Assembly: GCA_048058975.1 (NCBI GenBank)
Contig: JBLLNP010000010.1
Location: 1-64,000 of the forward strand
Direction: 5' to 3'
From: RHLJ01 sp048058975
GTDB lineage: Bacteria > Bacteroidota > Rhodothermia > Balneolales > Balneolaceae
DNA length: 64,000 nt
Translations under genes and position numbers: made by a program
Notes under the pieces: model-generated
What the model was told of the DNA's origin: nothing
The model's input: the letters and a program-made list of their open reading frames with translations, nothing else
The model's database searches: none
Shown: positions 63,029 through 64,000 of the stretch, piece by piece
How positions within the stretch are numbered: position 1 is the stretch's first letter
How the letters are laid out: every line of letters begins with the position of its first letter

Positions 63029-63544
63029 ATGAGGCAGTTAGCATTTCTGGTTACCATTTTTACTTTTTTGTCCTTCACCTCCTCTGTATCAGCTCAGGAC
63101 AATGACCCAAGGCCCAGCGTTACTGCCTTAGTAAATATTTCTGCCCAGGTAGTACAATCCATTCAGCTCATAACAGTTAATTCCATGACCTTTGGAAATG
63201 TGCAACCGGGACAGCTTGAGATATACGTTAACCCCATCAACGATGTAAATGCCGGTTATATGATTGCCGTTGGAACACCTGGTGCAGAATTCCGGCTCGA
63301 TTTTCAGCAAGTACGAAACCTTACCAATGTGGAAGACGAAGGTTTTCTCACTTTCCAATACGAACTTTCCGGTAACGATACAGAAGACCAGTCCAGTTCT
63401 GAATTAATAGAAAATGAAAACCGTAGCATCGTTTTTAATGCGGATGGAGAATATCACATCTGGGTTGGTGGACGAGTTAACATTGAGAATGCAACCCCTG
63501 GTAGTTACGAAGGCGATTTTACTATCGAAATAGATTATATCTGA
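63029..63544 (+). CDS. DUF4402-like secreted protein
   Basis: The 171 residues start with a signal peptide (about 1-22, VTIFTFLSFTSSVSAQ). The following domain matches DUF4402, an Ig-like fold: ALVNISAQVVQSIQLITVNSMTFGNVQPGQLEIYVNP, MIAVGTPGAEFRLDF, and the closing GGRVNIENATPGSYEGDFTIEIDYI. DUF4402 proteins resemble fimbrial subunits with a strand-exchange-like fold in some proposals; their actual role is unknown. It is followed by a second, related gene. Confidence 0.78.
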   Translation: MRQLAFLVTIFTFLSFTSSVSAQDNDPRPSVTALVNISAQVVQSIQLITVNSMTFGNVQPGQLEIYVNPINDVNAGYMIAVGTPGAEFRLDFQQVRNLTNVEDEGFLTFQYELSGNDTEDQSSSELIENENRSIVFNADGEYHIWVGGRVNIENATPGSYEGDFTIEIDYI

Positions 63545-63548
63545 GCTA

Positions 63549-64000
63549 ATGTGCAAACTGCATCAAATAGCACTAACTGCATTAATTCTCTTAATCAGTT
63601 TTACGTCTAATGCTCAGGAGATCAATTTTGGAACTTTCAGTAGTTCATATTCTATGACGGTTACCCCAACAAATGGGACAACACTTAATTTCGGGCAATT
63701 AATCTCAGGCGATGTAGATCCCGTAACAATAGCTCTGGACGATTTCGAAACGATTATTATTAGCGTTACAGGAGTAAAGTATCTGGATGTATTTGTACAA
63801 ATCACTGCTCCTGATTACATAATCAAAGACGATCAACCCGGATGCGTAACCGATAATTGCAGAGTACCCTTTACCCTTTCCGCGGCTTATGCGAACAAAG
63901 GAATGGAAAACAGCAACCAGGCAGTCATTATGAATGTACTCTCTAATTCTGCCAGTGCCCTCTTCCCGATAAGATCGAGAGGAAACGCGCCTCCCGGCCC
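63549..64000 (+). CDS. DUF4402-related secreted protein (3' end beyond window)
   Basis: The ATG at 63549 is 4 nt after the DUF4402 stop, and the open frame runs to the window end (150 codons seen). A signal peptide (IALTALILLISFTSNAQ) precedes a beta-rich region, INFGTFSSSYSMTVTPTNGTTLNFGQLISGD, whose FGxLxxG form echoes DUF4402. A Cys pair (CVTDNC) may form a disulfide. Only its first part is visible, so the family call is tentative. Confidence 0.6.
   Translation, partial: MCKLHQIALTALILLISFTSNAQEINFGTFSSSYSMTVTPTNGTTLNFGQLISGDVDPVTIALDDFETIIISVTGVKYLDVFVQITAPDYIIKDDQPGCVTDNCRVPFTLSAAYANKGMENSNQAVIMNVLSNSASALFPIRSRGNAPPG

Noticed and set aside
1..64000. CRISPR arrays, tRNA or rRNA genes, prophage or transposase
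   Set aside because: None was recognised on either strand: no regular 20-40 bp repeat/spacer pattern, no cloverleaf-like tRNA ends, and no transposase or phage structural motifs in the frames.

Overview
The window looks like chromosome from a free-living member of the Bacteroidota-related lineages, most plausibly Balneolota/Rhodothermota (Balneolaceae-like). The reasons are: a very long secreted protein ending in a YPNPFNP-type sorting tail, TAnnTTTG-type promoter elements, DUF4249-like, DUF4159 and DUF4402 proteins, a lycopene cyclase, a starch/glycogen gene pair and moderate-to-low GC. This placement is inference from gene content. No rRNA, tRNA, CRISPR array or complete transposon was seen.

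Layout. 1-7.2 kb: end of a DUF4249-like gene, a DUF4159 protein, a VOC protein, primase (dnaG), sucD, and a glgA-glgC operon. 7.3-15.3 kb: a NatAB-like ABC exporter, hisN followed by a catalytically dead M1-peptidase-like protein, and a YceI / porin / YceI group. 15.5-30 kb: mostly housekeeping and metabolic genes (tex, argD-like, threonine aldolase, nitrilase, crtY, rsmE, BFD-like ferredoxin with a two-module dCTP deaminase). It also holds two small genes: a 42-residue basic protein and a 41-residue protein with 14 cysteines immediately upstream of an ECF sigma factor that has its own Cys-rich tail. 28.5-37.8 kb: an aminotransferase/gamma-glutamyltransferase pair, then an accessory stretch in which a ~145-bp structured repeat brackets a small membrane protein and leads into a glutamine-amidotransferase-like gene, then secreted hydrolases and membrane proteins. 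38-45.5 kb: a compact five-gene operon that appears devoted to D-amino acids or D-amino-acid-containing peptides, divergent from a MocR-type regulator with a dyad operator candidate between them. 45.5-49.1 kb: EVE protein and the dTDP-rhamnose operon rfbADCB. 49.4-64 kb: a cell-surface locus with a ~2680-residue multidomain secreted protein, two tandem copies of a three-gene pilin-like module (A-B-C, A'-B'-C'), a small carbohydrate-binding-like protein and two DUF4402-like secreted proteins, the last cut by the window end.

The most unusual items are the duplicated pilin-like triad without recognisable class III prepilin cleavage sites, the metallothionein-like ORF paired with a Cys-tailed sigma factor, the cassette-like repeats around 31.3-33.1 kb, and a scattered set of intergenic hairpins built from 7-nt-period words that sit at gene ends and once inside dnaG.
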